From NCBI RefSeq assembly GCF_021018895.1, contig NC_079379.1, forward strand, positions 22,939,776 through 23,003,775: DNA of 64,000 bases. The letters run 5' to 3'. The stretch is from Seriola aureovittata. Lineage: Eukaryota > Chordata > Actinopteri > Carangiformes > Carangidae. Position numbers and translations under genes: made by a program. Of this stretch, positions 50,101-61,375 are shown piece after piece. Under the pieces are notes generated by a model that worked only from the letters and a program-made list of their open reading frames with translations, did no database searches and had not been told where the DNA came from. The first letter of the stretch is position 1, and each line of letters starts with the position of its first letter.

Positions 50101-51755
50101 AACTGAATAACGGTCAGTATAGCTGTTCTGATACTCAACACTCCCTTCCTGGTGTGTTACAAGAATTCATCTTTTCTCCAGTTGATTTGGTCTTGTCAAT
50201 CATTGTCAGTTTTTAATGTTTTACTTGATTAAATAACCAGCTGCGACCCTGAAGTTAAAGTCGCATTCTAGGCAGGTTTGCACTTAGGGGGATTCAAGTG
50301 GCAGAGGGCAGTAATAGATGTTTTCCCCTTGAAAAACTTATTGATTGAAAGATTAAAAACTGACCTTACAGTGCAGAATTCTTGAGGATCTGATTGGAAC
50401 CAAGTCCTGGTTTCGCAAAAATGTCAAATGTGACATATTAGTTATGTAATGTATGTGGTTCAAAACTTGCTTAATTTCATTTCTCAGGCACTGTTCAATA
50501 AATCCGCCATGTTTAACCCTTTAAATTCACCATACCATCCATGGGATGCTCTGGCCCCAGTGCTCCAACCTGAACAACCCTCCGTTACCTTAAGGTTGTC
50601 ATAGATAAAAGAAACAACATAAACTGCTGGTTTCACACAGAACACAACCTTCCTTTTGATGAGAACTTTGTCCTTTAATCCTGTCATAATTACTACGACC
50701 ACTAGATGTCACCCTAACAACAAAACGTAACTGTGGGTTATAATAACCTGCTGTACAGACGACCTATGGGGTTGTTTTTTTTTGTTTTTTGTTTTTTACA
50801 GTGGACAGTCTCCATTGAAAGGTTATTTTAGGGGTTAATCATCATCAAGGGGAGGATTGTTTGAAAATGTGCATTTAAGAGTTAACGTCTAGTGGGTTTT
50901 CTGTTGTGGCACGTACATAACATTTGAAGGGAGAAACTGCAATGTGACCTCATTGAATTAAATACTGTTTGTAACCAATTCTAACAACTACACGTATAAA
51001 ATACAATTTAATTTGAACTTCAAAAATATCAAACAATAAACATTCAATTTGTTTGTTTGTTTGTTTGTTTTATCAATACATTCTCTAGTTATTCTGAAAA
51101 ATATGTTTCAACAGAGGATGAGAAGGGACTCACAGAACATGTCTCTTGGTTTTGTACCAAATAGCTGGTGCTGGTTTTTTGGTACTTTATCACTGCCTCT
51201 AATTCCAAATATTACAAGGGAAAATTAAAAAAAAGCTTATTTCATAGTGAAAAATTTAGGCCTGTTTCTAGGTTCATAACTAATTTGTTTCATGAATCAT
51301 TCGTCACTGCGTGGAAAAAATTGCTGTGGAAGGGTGTTGATGAGATGAGAGAGAGGCTGCTGAACTCAATGTGCCGTGTGGAGGTTCGCCCCGGTGGCCG
51401 GTCGATGAGACTCTCTGAGCTGACACCAAATCCATGCACAATAAATTAGGCACAGGTACACAAAACAACTTATGAAAGCATCCCTAAAGCCATGGTAAAA
51501 AGAATAAAAATCATGTCATGTCATGTTAGAAGCATTAATGGCTAGGCGTGAGATATTATTTTTCTTTTGTTTACATTGTTTTACATTGACAAATGTTGTA
51601 GGTTATTCATCAGTTTTTCGAGATCCCCAACTTGGAATATTGTTGCTTCTGGGGGAGTTAGGCTTCTTTAATAGGAGCTAAGAACCTCCTGGATCCTTAG
51701 TAAGTTCCCTGAAGAGACGGTCCTGTAAAAAAATAAGCCCATAGGTTATCTGTGC
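47160..51755. other. Intergenic, no gene seen
   Basis: Poly-A and poly-T runs at 48546-48564 and 48605-48616, and GTTT tandem units at 51048-51070. The 111-residue frame at 49881-50216 shows no domain. Confidence 0.45.
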
Positions 51756-51759
51756 AGCA

Positions 51760-52240
51760 GGTTATTGTGACCCATAGTTACTGTTTGTTGCTAGGCGACA
51801 TCTTGTAGCCGTAGTAATCATGACGGGAGCAAGGGGGAAAAGTTCAGCGATGTAGTAATATGACACAGCAGAGCGGTGTTCGATTCCCATGTGAAAGTAG
51901 CAGTTTATGTTGTTTCTATTATCCATGACCCATCCACAAAGTTAACCACATTTATTTATTACTGTAACCATGACAACAAAGATCGTCTAATGTGCAGGAA
52001 GTACTGATCTTTTTCCTAAACCCAACCAAGTAGTTTAAATGCCTAAACCTAACCAAGTCATAACTGGTTTTACAGTAACCATGGTGACGAAGGTAGGTGC
52101 GCCACTGCCGGTACAGTCCGTGTGTTTATTATTGTAACTATGACAACCAAAGTCCCCTACACGCTAGATACTCCTATGAGTTGTATCAGAGACGACCTAT
52201 ATGGTTGCTCAGGTTGGCGGCGAATCACCCAGCGGATGGA
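51760..52240 (+). repeat. Dispersed repeat with CCATGACAACAAAG modules
   Basis: Two modules are repeated inside it: TTATTACTGTAACCATGACAACAAAG (51957-51982) and TTATTATTGTAACTATGACAACCAAAG (52126-52152). AAACCCAACCAAGTAGTTTAAATG and CCTAAACCTAACCAAGTCATAAC lie between. A box B-like GTGTTCGATTCCC lies at 51877. A fragment is at 15820-15875 inverted. Confidence 0.65.
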
Positions 52241-52244
52241 AATA

Positions 52245-53420
52245 TTTACCTCCTGGTGAGGATGCATCCCCTGGAGACCATGAATATTCAAATGAAATTT
52301 CATGGAAATGCAGCTTATTGAAGCATTTAAGTGCTCAAAATGGAAAAGGGTTCATTCTCCCGGAACCATTACCATTCAGAACACATTTCATGCTAATCTG
52401 GTCAATTTCATGTGACTTTGCCTCTTTTTAAAACTCCCAGGTGTCAAAATCCTTTTTTCACAGCAGCAACTAAACTAATCTTTAGTCACTTTATTTTTCT
52501 CTGGATGGAGGCCTTACTGACTGCTGTTGAAAAGGCTGTTTGTGTTTTTCTTTTTGCTTTTGAGGCATCATATCTGTGCACTTTGGTGCTTTTCTGCCAA
52601 TGACAAAATCTGACAAAGCAGCACTTCATGGCATCTTAAAAAACAAACAAACGAACAAACAAAAAAAAACGGGGATCAGATGCTTTTTCTTGTTCTCTTT
52701 TGCAGCCACTTTTTGTGGCTTACTCAGATAAGATGACGTATACTAACACAACATTTGTCACACATGTTAGCTTATATTTTTTTAGGCTGAAAATTTGCCT
52801 CAGGTTTGCACATACCTCTCAGTGCTCTGCTAAATTCATGAAATGTAACCAATATTCAGCTGAATGCTTCACATGTTCTTTGCCTCAGCTGAACAAGACA
52901 AGGATTTCGGGTGGTGAGGAATACCTGAACGCCACGAGGGACGTGAGCTGTCATGACACATAGGTGTAAGTTGAAATGTCTTGTTTTTATTTCAGGGTAC
53001 CTGCCTGTTGCTGTAGGCTACAATGTCTGTGTAACAAGACGTCTCCGCTCCTCGGGGACAACAGAGACACTGTGGTCCTCTGAACTTTAACATGGACTCA
53101 GTGTTGCATTGCATCAATTTTTTAAGTTTTTGATTTATGCTTCTTTTTTTAACTCCCTGCTGCGTATATCAATGCAGAAGTTCATAGCAGCCCAAGCAGA
53201 TACTTCTGTCAAGCTTTCTGTTCTTGTATTGCACATATTAATGTTTTAAACAATGAGCCTTTAATTTCAGAAACCGTCGAATTTTGCATGGATGAAATGA
53301 CAACTGCTGCTGGAATATTTTATCATCTATAGCTAGCTGATTTATTCATTACCTCCCTACTGAAAGTGCTATGCAATGTTTTCATGTTTCCAGTTGATTC
53401 ATTTCAAAACTGGAATCACT
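52245..53420. other. Intergenic, no gene seen
   Basis: Small frames only, none with a recognisable domain. Confidence 0.5.
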
Positions 53421-53424
53421 TAAA

Positions 53425-53690
53425 GGGGCTGTTTGTAAGTTTTCCTTTCCTCTGAACATTGTTTCTTGCCAGGAGGGGTGGTGATGACCGTCGCTTTACA
53501 AGAGCTTCAGCCATTGTTGTATTTATAATACCAGAGGTTAAAATACGTCGTCTGAGCAGCGCTACGTCTTCTGCACAGATTGGAGCCTACAGTGACTCGC
53601 TATCGGAAAGTCACAAGACAAGTTAGCGCACTAAGACGTGTTGCCTTGCCAAGTAAACAGCTGCTAATGCTAACGTTGGCTAGCATTAGC
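53425..53690 (+). repeat. Dispersed repeat, family of three (copy 3)
   Basis: The most complete copy: GGGGCTGTTTGTAAGTTTTCC, AAGAGCTTCAGCCATTGTTG, GAGCAGCGCTACGTCTTCTGC, CTACAGTGACTCGCTATCGG and GTAAACAGCTGCTAATGCTAACG. Confidence 0.78.
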
Positions 53691-53694
53691 AAAA

Positions 53695-55720
53695 CTGACA
53701 AATAGCTCCTTTTAAAAGTGTCTTCAGTATGCACTTAATGACCGTTTGCTTACGTACTCGTTTGTATTTTCAAATGGTATGTTTTCCTTTTCAACGTTAA
53801 AAGAGAAAAGGCTTTAAGGAGTAGGTTTAACTGATGTGTTTGGGGTAGCACTGGCTGGAGTTGTTGGACTGTAAACAACCTCAATAAAGATGAGGACAGA
53901 CCTGCTAATGTCAGCCCAGGACCAGCTTCCAAACCAGAGCTGTGCAAAATAAAAGCTTATTCTATCACTTGCCATATTGATCTCATCTGTAAACTAAGCT
54001 AATTAATAACAAAGGAGGGCAGTGCTGACTGAATAAACACAAAATTAAAGCATCTGAAAGGCAGAGTGTGAGAGTGTTTTGGATTCTTTGCCGTAGATGG
54101 TTAAAATTACCAAAAAAGATGAGGCTGCAATGAGCCACAATGAATCTGAGGACTTACCTGCTAGCTGCAGCCCAAGGGGTTAAATAATGGATGAGCTAGT
54201 CATTAACTGGGCCCTTTTTAACATGACCCTGCAAACTAATCATATGCTCCTTGGCCTTGAAAGTAGCACTACTAAACCAGTTAACCAGGCACGCTAATGT
54301 CTTATGATTGTAGAGCTGATAAACACACCGTTTACACCATTCTTACACTTCTGCTCTTGTGTTTTTTCAGTTTTTGGAAAGGCTAAGAAAAAATAAACCA
54401 CCCTCATGTTCTTTAAATGTTGTGTATCACAGCTTCAGCATGTAGAGAAATCCACAGCTTGACAGGCGAGCCGAGCGGTCTACAGAACAGTAAATTGAGG
54501 TTTAAGCGACTTGCTTAAGGGTCCATCAACAACTCATTTGCTTGTTGAGTGAAGAGATTTTCTTCTGCCTCAAATTTTAAGTTTTTACCACACAGCCCGG
54601 GGATTTGAGCAAATGACTGCTCAGTCTATAGTCTCACCCCCCCACCCCCCACCCCCCACCCTACGAGTTGGGATGAGAATCCTGTCTGTCCCTCACCGTC
54701 AACTCCATTATTTGTCAAAATTGTCTAACATGGCAAAGAAGAGACGAAGTTGCCAGGAGATGGTGAAACGCACAACAACATAAATAATCAACCGTTCCTT
54801 AGACATTTTTTCTTAGAAGTAATTAAGAATTGAATGGCATCTCCGGGAAAGGGGCTGCACTCTGGGAGCCGCAACGGATATAAAGCAAATTAAAAGTTTA
54901 CTAAAGAAAGAAAAACTCAACACTAATTAAATGCTGAATAAAGCTTGTTGGAGTAACGGTGAGTTCGGCTGAATGATAGATCTGAAGTGTGTAATTACCA
55001 AACTTAATACCAGCACATGTTATATATCTGCTAAGCAGTTCATGTCCCGGGGGGAAACATCGGAGCCTTCAAATAAGCATTGATGAGCAAGTGGGAAGCG
55101 TCCTTGATCGATCAGCCTTTGCCCACCCAGGAGACAACAGTGGAACTGCGACAGAGTGCAATGGAAACGGGCTTAGCGAATAAATCGTGACACAAAGAAT
55201 GTGACTTTAAAATCCACTCAAGCTTCTGCACCCATGAAAAAATGAAAACGGCGGCAGACAAAACATCAGATGAGGAGACTGTGACGGACATTAGTCATAT
55301 TTTCATTATTATGTTTTCCACATTGTTTTTCTTACAGTCTTAGATCAGACTTTTTACTTGCTTCTTCTTAGTTTAATGTGAATTTAACCATGAGTTAAAC
55401 TCAAACAGTTGAGTGTAACCTAACTGAAGATTTTACCACCAATAGCTGTTTTCTGTTTTTTCAAAGCAGCTTCTGATATTTGCATATTAGTAGTGGATGG
55501 AAATTCACTTAAATTCACATTTTCTTTTGCTCATATTGGTCATTTCTATTTTCTAATTAATCAGAAATGAGTAATGAACCAACAATGGAGTCAATAAACT
55601 AAACTCTCACCGGTGTTACTGAAATATTGTTGATATTTGAAGTTAATTCTTGAATTTGGAAACGGCAGCTGAGAAAATAAAACATGGAGCTGATGATTTG
55701 ACAAGGTCACGTTCATAAAC
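53695..55720. other. Intergenic, no gene seen
   Basis: A C-rich tract at 54635-54662 (runs of six to eight C, G-quadruplex pattern on the minus strand). Otherwise nothing recognisable. Confidence 0.5.
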
Positions 55721-55724
55721 TCCC

Positions 55725-55915
55725 AGCAGTCACTGGACGTCAGTGTGACGTGACGACACTAACATCGGTCAGACATTTAATCGTGGTTGAAAATGAAAAT
55801 GGGGTTACAACCCAACAATGGCTAACTGACATCTGTGTCGTTGAGTATACGTTGGGCTTTGTTGAACGTCAGCTGTCGTCAGTATCCTACGTCATATCGA
55901 CGTCCTGACGTTTCA
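55725..55915 (+). repeat. TGACGT-rich dispersed repeat, copy 2
   Basis: Contains near-CRE octamers GGACGTCA (55735), TGACGTGA (55746), CTACGTCA (55887) and TGACGTTT (55906), plus GTTGAACGTCAGCTG. Same style as 13930-14200. It lies about 0.7 kb upstream of the oprd1 TATA box. Confidence 0.5.
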
Positions 55916-55919
55916 CTGC

Positions 55920-56640
55920 CACCGCCCATAAAAAAAAGAAGAAAGTTAATCTAACAACTTCATGAAAACTCCATAAAAGTTGAGATCTGTGGTCAGATTG
56001 TCACCTCAGCTGCAATATTCTTATCACATATATTACATCATCATTTATTCATTTACATTTGGGGGCATTTTTATTGAAAATCTTAATTTTCTCTTTAGTT
56101 TGCTTTTGGCCTTTTCTACCCCCCCCCCCTTCTTTCATAAAAGTGCTGAATATTACATTATTGTCTATTATGAACTTCTGCTGTGACATTTTAAAAGTGC
56201 CGTGGAAAACTACTGTTGTCTGCTGCTCTTTGCTTTGTGTAAAGAGAGATTACTGATTCTGGATTTCACCCCGTGGCCGCACCCGCCTAAATTACTTCAG
56301 TGGGGATTTTATTGATTTTTGACTTGTTTGTTTGTTGGCAGGTTGATTATTTTCACAGCTTGTAAGCGAGACACATCAATTTGACTTGAAGGTATGGACA
56401 AACAGCCGCTGCCTTGTAAAGTTCACCTCACCTTGGTTTCACTGCTGAACCTGCGGATTATCTTTGTTTATTTCGAACCTGATACTTGCGATTTGAAATG
56501 TTTCTCCTCCAAATGTGCCTCTGCTCGTTCTCTTTCTTCTTCTTTTATTTTTTATTAGAGATGAAAACCCTAAGACCACACGAGGACTCGCTTACTGTGG
56601 GTCCAGGCTTCACCTGGCCGTCCCCTGTTGACGCCCGTGA
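55920..56640. other. Upstream flank of oprd1, no gene
   Basis: AT-rich with pyrimidine runs (a C9 run at 56120-56128). No further motif that I can support. Confidence 0.5.
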
Positions 56641-56642
56641 CG

Positions 56643-56649
56643 GTATAAA
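56643..56649 (+). promoter_or_regulatory. oprd1: Putative TATA box of oprd1
   Basis: TATAAAT lies 423 bp upstream of the start codon, at the upstream edge of a GC- and CpG-rich stretch. A second TATA-like ATATAAG lies at 56676-56682. A transcription start around 56670-56710 would be expected from either. The call rests on motif and context only; mammalian OPRD1 promoters are usually described as TATA-less, so this would be a difference. Confidence 0.5.
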
Positions 56650-56659
56650 TGCGCAACTT

Positions 56660-56667
56660 TGACGTCG
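56660..56667 (+). promoter_or_regulatory. CRE-like site in oprd1 promoter
   Basis: TGACGTCG differs from the CREB/ATF consensus TGACGTCA at the last base and sits between the two TATA-like motifs. A further TGACG half site is at 56638-56642. Binding is inferred from sequence only. Confidence 0.4.
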
Positions 56668-56726
56668 ACGCACGGATATAAGAGAGCGCTCGTGTGGGGA
56701 GGTGGAGAGAGTAGAGGAGGTGTACA

Positions 56727-56773
56727 CACAGCTACAGCACACACACACTGACACACACACACTGACACACATG

Positions 56774-56813
<40 letters not shown>

Positions 56814-56816
56814 CAC
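56727..56816 (+). repeat. Compound CA/TA microsatellite in oprd1 leader
   Basis: Interrupted CA repeats (with CTGACA interruptions) pass into about nine TA units and end in CACAGCTG. The tract lies 255-345 bp upstream of the receptor ATG, so length variation would alter the leader. Confidence 0.95.
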
Positions 56817-57016
56817 AGCTGACTGCTGCTGAGGGGCCACCGTCTCCTCCTCCTCCTCCGTCTGGAAAGAACTGCGTCTCTCAACTCTTTTCACGCAGCG
56901 CCGCGGCTTCTGCGCGTTGTTTGGAAACTCTTTCACTCTCTCTGCTCCACTTCTCGCCTCCAGTCGGACCCGCGCTTTCTCCGCGTTTAAGTTCCTGCCA
57001 CATTATTGGTGCGTGA
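56771..57016 (+). other. Upstream ORF in the oprd1 leader (81 codons)
   Basis: An ATG created inside the CA repeat opens a frame whose first residues are His-Thr and Ile-Tyr alternations from the CA/TA tract. The frame then runs through the CpG-rich leader and stops at 57016, before the receptor ATG at 57072. It is not in the receptor frame. If the transcript starts at the TATA boxes this would be a genuine uORF. The ATG context (CACATGC) is weak. Confidence 0.35.
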
Positions 57017-57071
57017 GCAAGTTTCCCGCGCCACGGGCACAGTGTGGACACAGCGCCGCAGCGGCAGCACC

Positions 57072-57322
57072 ATGGAGCCGTACACGGTCCCCGGAGCTCA
57101 GCTCTCCCTGTCCGACCTCTACTCCGTCATCCCCTTCAATGTCACCTTCCCGGACGAGGAGAGCGGCTTGATGGGCGACAGGCTGCAGAACTACACCGAG
57201 CAGCAGAGTCCGGTGAGGAGCACCGGGGGTATAATCATTGCCATATCCATCACGGCTCTCTACTCCGTCATCTGCGTGGTGGGACTTGTGGGCAACGTCC
57301 TCGTCATGTACGGGGTGGTCAG
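57072..57322 (+). CDS. oprd1: Delta-type opioid receptor, first coding exon (partial gene)
   Basis: This exon encodes residues 1-83 and two bases of codon 84 of a class A GPCR for enkephalin-type opioid peptides, which couples to Gi/o at the plasma membrane. The start is the ATG at 57072 in a strong context (ACCATGG); the frame is open upstream but has no ATG there. Residues 1-50 are a short extracellular tail without signal peptide, with sequons NVT (N23) and NYT (N40). TM1 spans about residues 53-80 and contains ITALYS, VVGLVGN (the conserved N1.50) and LVMYGVVR. The GNVLVMYG wording resembles delta receptors; from memory mu has GNFLVMYV, kappa GNSLVMFV and nociceptin GNCLVMYV. The exon ends in AG|gtaaac inside the arginine codon, the known intron 1 position in opioid receptor genes. 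Exons 2 and 3 are not in the window. Family call is very sure; delta subtype likely; a versus b paralogue undecided. Confidence 0.92.
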
Positions 57323-57328
57323 GTAAAC
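57323..57328 (+). promoter_or_regulatory. oprd1: Splice donor of oprd1 exon 1
   Basis: The exon end CAG is followed by gtaaac, a good U1 match, interrupting the arginine codon after two bases (phase 2). Reading through meets an in-frame TAA at once, which supports splicing here. This matches the conserved boundary just after TM1 in opioid receptor genes. Confidence 0.9.
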
Positions 57329-57872
57329 ACTGTTTATTATACTCATTGAATTGAAGTTACTTGCTTTTAATGTGTAATGAGGCTTGATGAGAGCAGCAGA
57401 AATGTGAAATTCACCCACATGCACTCATGGTTTCTGTCACTGTGTGCTCACAACACCTTACAACACCCGGTGACCGACATCTGATGCTGATCTCACAGAT
57501 TTAATCCAGTTTGGTCGCATTTTTATCCACAACCTCGATCTTAACTTCCTCTTTACCTTGCTCTCGGCTTTTTCCATTTCCCCCCTTTTCATAAAAGTAC
57601 AGATTATAATCTCAAAACAATTATTTTAATTTAAGTTAAGCATTTGATGCAATGAAAAAGTGAGATTTCCTACAACCCTCTGCACAAAAAAAAGGGTCTA
57701 TAGTCTTATGAAGTTCTTGTTTTGTGGAGAAACCTGTAAGAATGAATAAAATGATCTGAAATAGACCCTCGCAGGATTCATGTGTTCTGATTTATACAAA
57801 TTATTCCAAGTAAATCAACATAAATTGAGCCACCTGAATTTTACAACCCTCTTGCATTCCTGTCTGCATTTG

Positions 57873-57925
57873 TGGGGGTGGGGGTGGGGTTTGGGGGTGG
57901 GGGTGGGGGGGTGGGGGTGGGGGTT
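57873..57925 (+). repeat. GGGGGTG-type G-rich tract in intron 1
   Basis: Seven or more runs of four to seven G separated by single T or TTT lie about 550 bp after the exon 1 donor. The non-template strand meets the formal pattern for G-quadruplex formation several times over. Confidence 0.9.
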
Positions 57926-59141
57926 TAGTGGCGGTCGAACCTCTCTGGTCTCAGACGCAGTCTCTCCGCTCAGTCTGACTCAGCTGCACCTCGGGCGCAG
58001 AGGGCTGAGCCTCCAGTCGCTCACTCAGATCTGTGATGGACACACTGGGTTTGATGGGATTGCTGGGTCTCTCAGGGTGACGGGTCTTTACTTGCTCTGT
58101 AAATTAAAGTATACATTATGTGTGTGCCTCAGTATTTTGCCTGTAAACAGGAATGAAGGGGAGGATAAACCTTTTAAATTGAACATTTTATCTTTTGGCT
58201 TGAATCTTTATGGGAAAGCTTTGATAATGGGTTTAAACTCTTAAAAATGTAGCTCTGTAATGATGAAAAATGAGTTGTGCTTTTTCAAGAGGAGAAATTG
58301 ATTCTGTCCATTAGTGGATGTTTGCAGTATAATTGTCTATCCAAGGTCGTAGCTCGCCTTTTCCCCTTAGGCTCTAAAAGCAACACAATAAACCTACACC
58401 CACTTTGCCACTAGATACAAGCACCCTGTCATTTCCCAGGAAGCCTCTCAGCCCTAACCTGAACGCTTGTCAGGGAGAAAACGGCTTCTATCTTCTGCAG
58501 CAGCTTCCGCTCGTCCTCACTCATCACATCAATTACTTTCTAATCTCAAACATTCTCCAATATCACCTGAAGCATTAATTACTCCAGCTGGGCTGGAAAA
58601 TTAAACATGCAGGTAGAATTTGTTTAAGATTCCCCAGTTGCAGCAGGGGAGGATAAAATAGTTAGATGGAGGGGAAGTAGTCAAGGCCAGAGGTTGTTTT
58701 TTCAGCCGACAAACAGGACATGACAGTAAGACATAGTGTGGATGGTTGTTGGTATTATTTAGATGCATACAGTGAGGTGAGAAGGAGAGCAGCAGAGGGA
58801 GTGCAGACAGAGATAAAAGACGGAGTTGATTATCGGAGAAGCCACCAGGAAGCCATCGTCGCCCAAAGTGGAAATCCTTCAATACCGAACAAAGAGAAAT
58901 TCACAAATATATCCAGCTCTGCCCGTGAATTTCACTCAGGGGGAAGAGAAAATAAAAGGGCAAACCTGGGCACACAAGACAGAACATAAAGAGGGGAACG
59001 AGGGTGGTAAAAGGGAGACAAAAGGAAAGGGATGGATGGGAGCTGGGAAAAAGGCAATGAATCAAATTGTGTGCAACGATTCGCCTGGCATTTTGTGTTT
59101 GTGTGAGTGAGAGGGCTCATCAGTGATGCCAGACCCCCCCC

Positions 59142-59182
59142 CAGAGAGGGAGAGGGAGGGAGGGAGGGAGGGAGAGGGAGGC
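59142..59182 (+). repeat. GGGA purine tract in intron 1
   Basis: A run of GAGGGAGGGAGGG type preceded by a nine-C run. At least five GGG runs with single-A spacers meet the formal G-quadruplex pattern. Confidence 0.85.
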
Positions 59183-61295
59183 AGGCTGAGCACATTAAGC
59201 ATCCTGGTCACAATGTATTATCTCCTGTGGAGCAGCTGTAAACTCCGGAGGGCTGGAGCTCGGAGGAGACACCCAAAACCTCAGACAGAGACATAGTGAG
59301 GTAATAACACCGATGAAGAGCTGGGTGAACACTGACTAACACGTGGTAATTACTCATCTTCCTTTAGTTGTTGAAAAGTTTGCACGCTGTTGATTTGATA
59401 GCCTATCAGAAGCCCTTAATTAAAAATGAAAGCTGAAATGTGTCAGGTGGGTTCACGCTGCTCGACACTCACGGTAACAATGAAGATAACGTCTGAATCA
59501 ATCACGCAACAACTTAACGTTTTAATCTTGAAGATTTCAGACGTGGCTGATGCAGCGACACCTGTGGAGACTGGTGGTAGTGGTGAATATGTGAGGGATA
59601 ATACCCAGCATGCAGTATGTTCCACTACGATCCTGGAAAGTACAAGTTGTTATAGCGGAGGGGAGTCGCAATCTACAATCTGCATCACGCTCGGATTTTA
59701 TTGTGAAAGTCCTGACAGGAAGTTGTGATTCGTATCTTAGCACCGGTATGAGGTGCTATATGTCGGCGTCTAGATCGGAGGGTTCAGTCAGTGCTGACCC
59801 TGAGTCGTCACGCCTCCCGTCTCCGGCTGTTTAACCTTTAACAATGGGCTGAACTTTTAATATTAAATATCTAAATATAGAAACTTTTAATCACTGAAAA
59901 GTAGAGCGCATAACAAAGTAACATCGTCCACCATCTGAGATCTTCAGATGTTACGAAGAAGCTGCCTCACTGTGGCTGATATTACTGAAGTCGTCCTCCT
60001 CCAGCTGATTTAGATGATTCACTCAAATATCAAACTAATAACCTCAGTGTTGCTGTTCATCACCTACAGTTTAATTAGTTTAATTGTGTCGTAGGTGTCT
60101 GGTTATACTGTCGGGTCAATTTGAGTTCATCTCACCCTTCCAGCCAATCGGAAATTGAGAATTCTCCGTCGCCGTGGTGAAAGTTTTAAAAAAAACACAG
60201 GTCCCATGGCTCAAATCCAAATGTACTTGTTTCACAAAACTTTCGACGGAAGTTTCACCATCTAGCTTTTTTAATTTTTTTATTACAGCTTTCAGTGACG
60301 TTTCCTGGTCTTCCTCAGTGGATGATCTCGTTATCACTGATCACCTGTTGTCACGTGACAGAAAAAGTCACCAAGTTGACATTGTTTAAAAACGGAAAAT
60401 CATCTCATTTGAGAAGCTGAAACAAGAGTATCTTTGGTATTCTGTTTGATAATTGATTTCAATAGTAATCAAATAGCAAAATTTAGTATTTTTAACTCAT
60501 TGTTTTTGCAGTAATTTTGATTTAAAAAAACAAAAAAAAAAAGCCCATTTGTTTGCCTGCCACATCAGCCGGCTAAATATAGCAAAGTCATAAATAGTCA
60601 TAATTGTTGGATATTTCCCTCCACTCGGAGAGACTCTCAAATGCACAGAAATCCCATTTTTAGCAGAGGATGCTCATGTCAGCGTGGACTGAACCGTGGC
60701 ACTGAGAGCCCTCGGTGTGATTGCTGATGGAGAGGCTGACACTGACTCCTCTGGAGATGGTCCACTGTTGTGCAGGGTAGGTCAGAGGCATGAGGCTTCC
60801 GCTTATCTCCCAGCTACCCCCCCACCTAGCCTCCCATTCCTTGATGCCACTTCTGTTAGATAAGAACCGGCTCAGAGCTTAGGCAATTTATTGTCAAGTG
60901 GCTTCCATTTGAAATCAGTTTGATGCGCAGCTACCGGACGGCGGGATTAGTTTATGAGAATATGGATTCTCAAATGAGCTGCTGCTTGTGGATTATTGTT
61001 CCCACTAAGAAAGCAGATATGGCACAACGTTGGTTTTTCTGAGATTGTAATATTTTGGCAAAAACAAAAGATAATGATAAAGCCTGATTCAAAAAAAAAT
61101 TTGGAGGAGTTTTGTTTCTTTAGGACCTGGTTGTGGAAATTTGGCCTAAAATATTGTAGCCCTTTGCCAGTAAGAGCGTGACTGTGTGTGTTTGTGTGTA
61201 AGATGCCAGACTGCCCGTCTGTTTATTTCCTGGGCTGAGTCAACATGGCCAGTGTTTCATCACTGCTTGTCTTCTATCTCACCCAGCAGCATTTA

Positions 61296-61299
<4 letters not shown>

Positions 61300-61372
<73 letters not shown>
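61300..61372 (+). repeat. (TG)n microsatellite, intron 1
   Basis: A nearly perfect TG dinucleotide run of about 36 units. It gives the Cys-Val and His-Thr open frames on the two strands, which are not genes. Confidence 0.97.

Positions 61373-61375
<3 letters not shown>

Larger units (their letters stand above)
56683..57071 (+). other. oprd1: oprd1 5' leader, CpG-rich
   Basis: This is the probable 5' untranslated region, judged from the TATA positions and the start codon. From about 56840 it becomes GC- and CpG-rich, continuing through the coding exon, unlike the AT-rich flanks. It contains the CA/TA microsatellite at 56727-56816 and one upstream open frame (56771-57016). Its 5' limit is a guess without transcript data. 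Confidence 0.5.

Noticed and set aside
57006..57071. In-frame upstream extension of the receptor by 22 codons
   Set aside because: There is no ATG in the extension, and the ATG at 57072 has a strong context and gives the expected MEP start.
57780..58244. 154-residue + frame in oprd1 intron 1
   Set aside because: It is opened by the GGGGTG tract (Gly-Trp run), has no TM2-like sequence, and lies in the intron.
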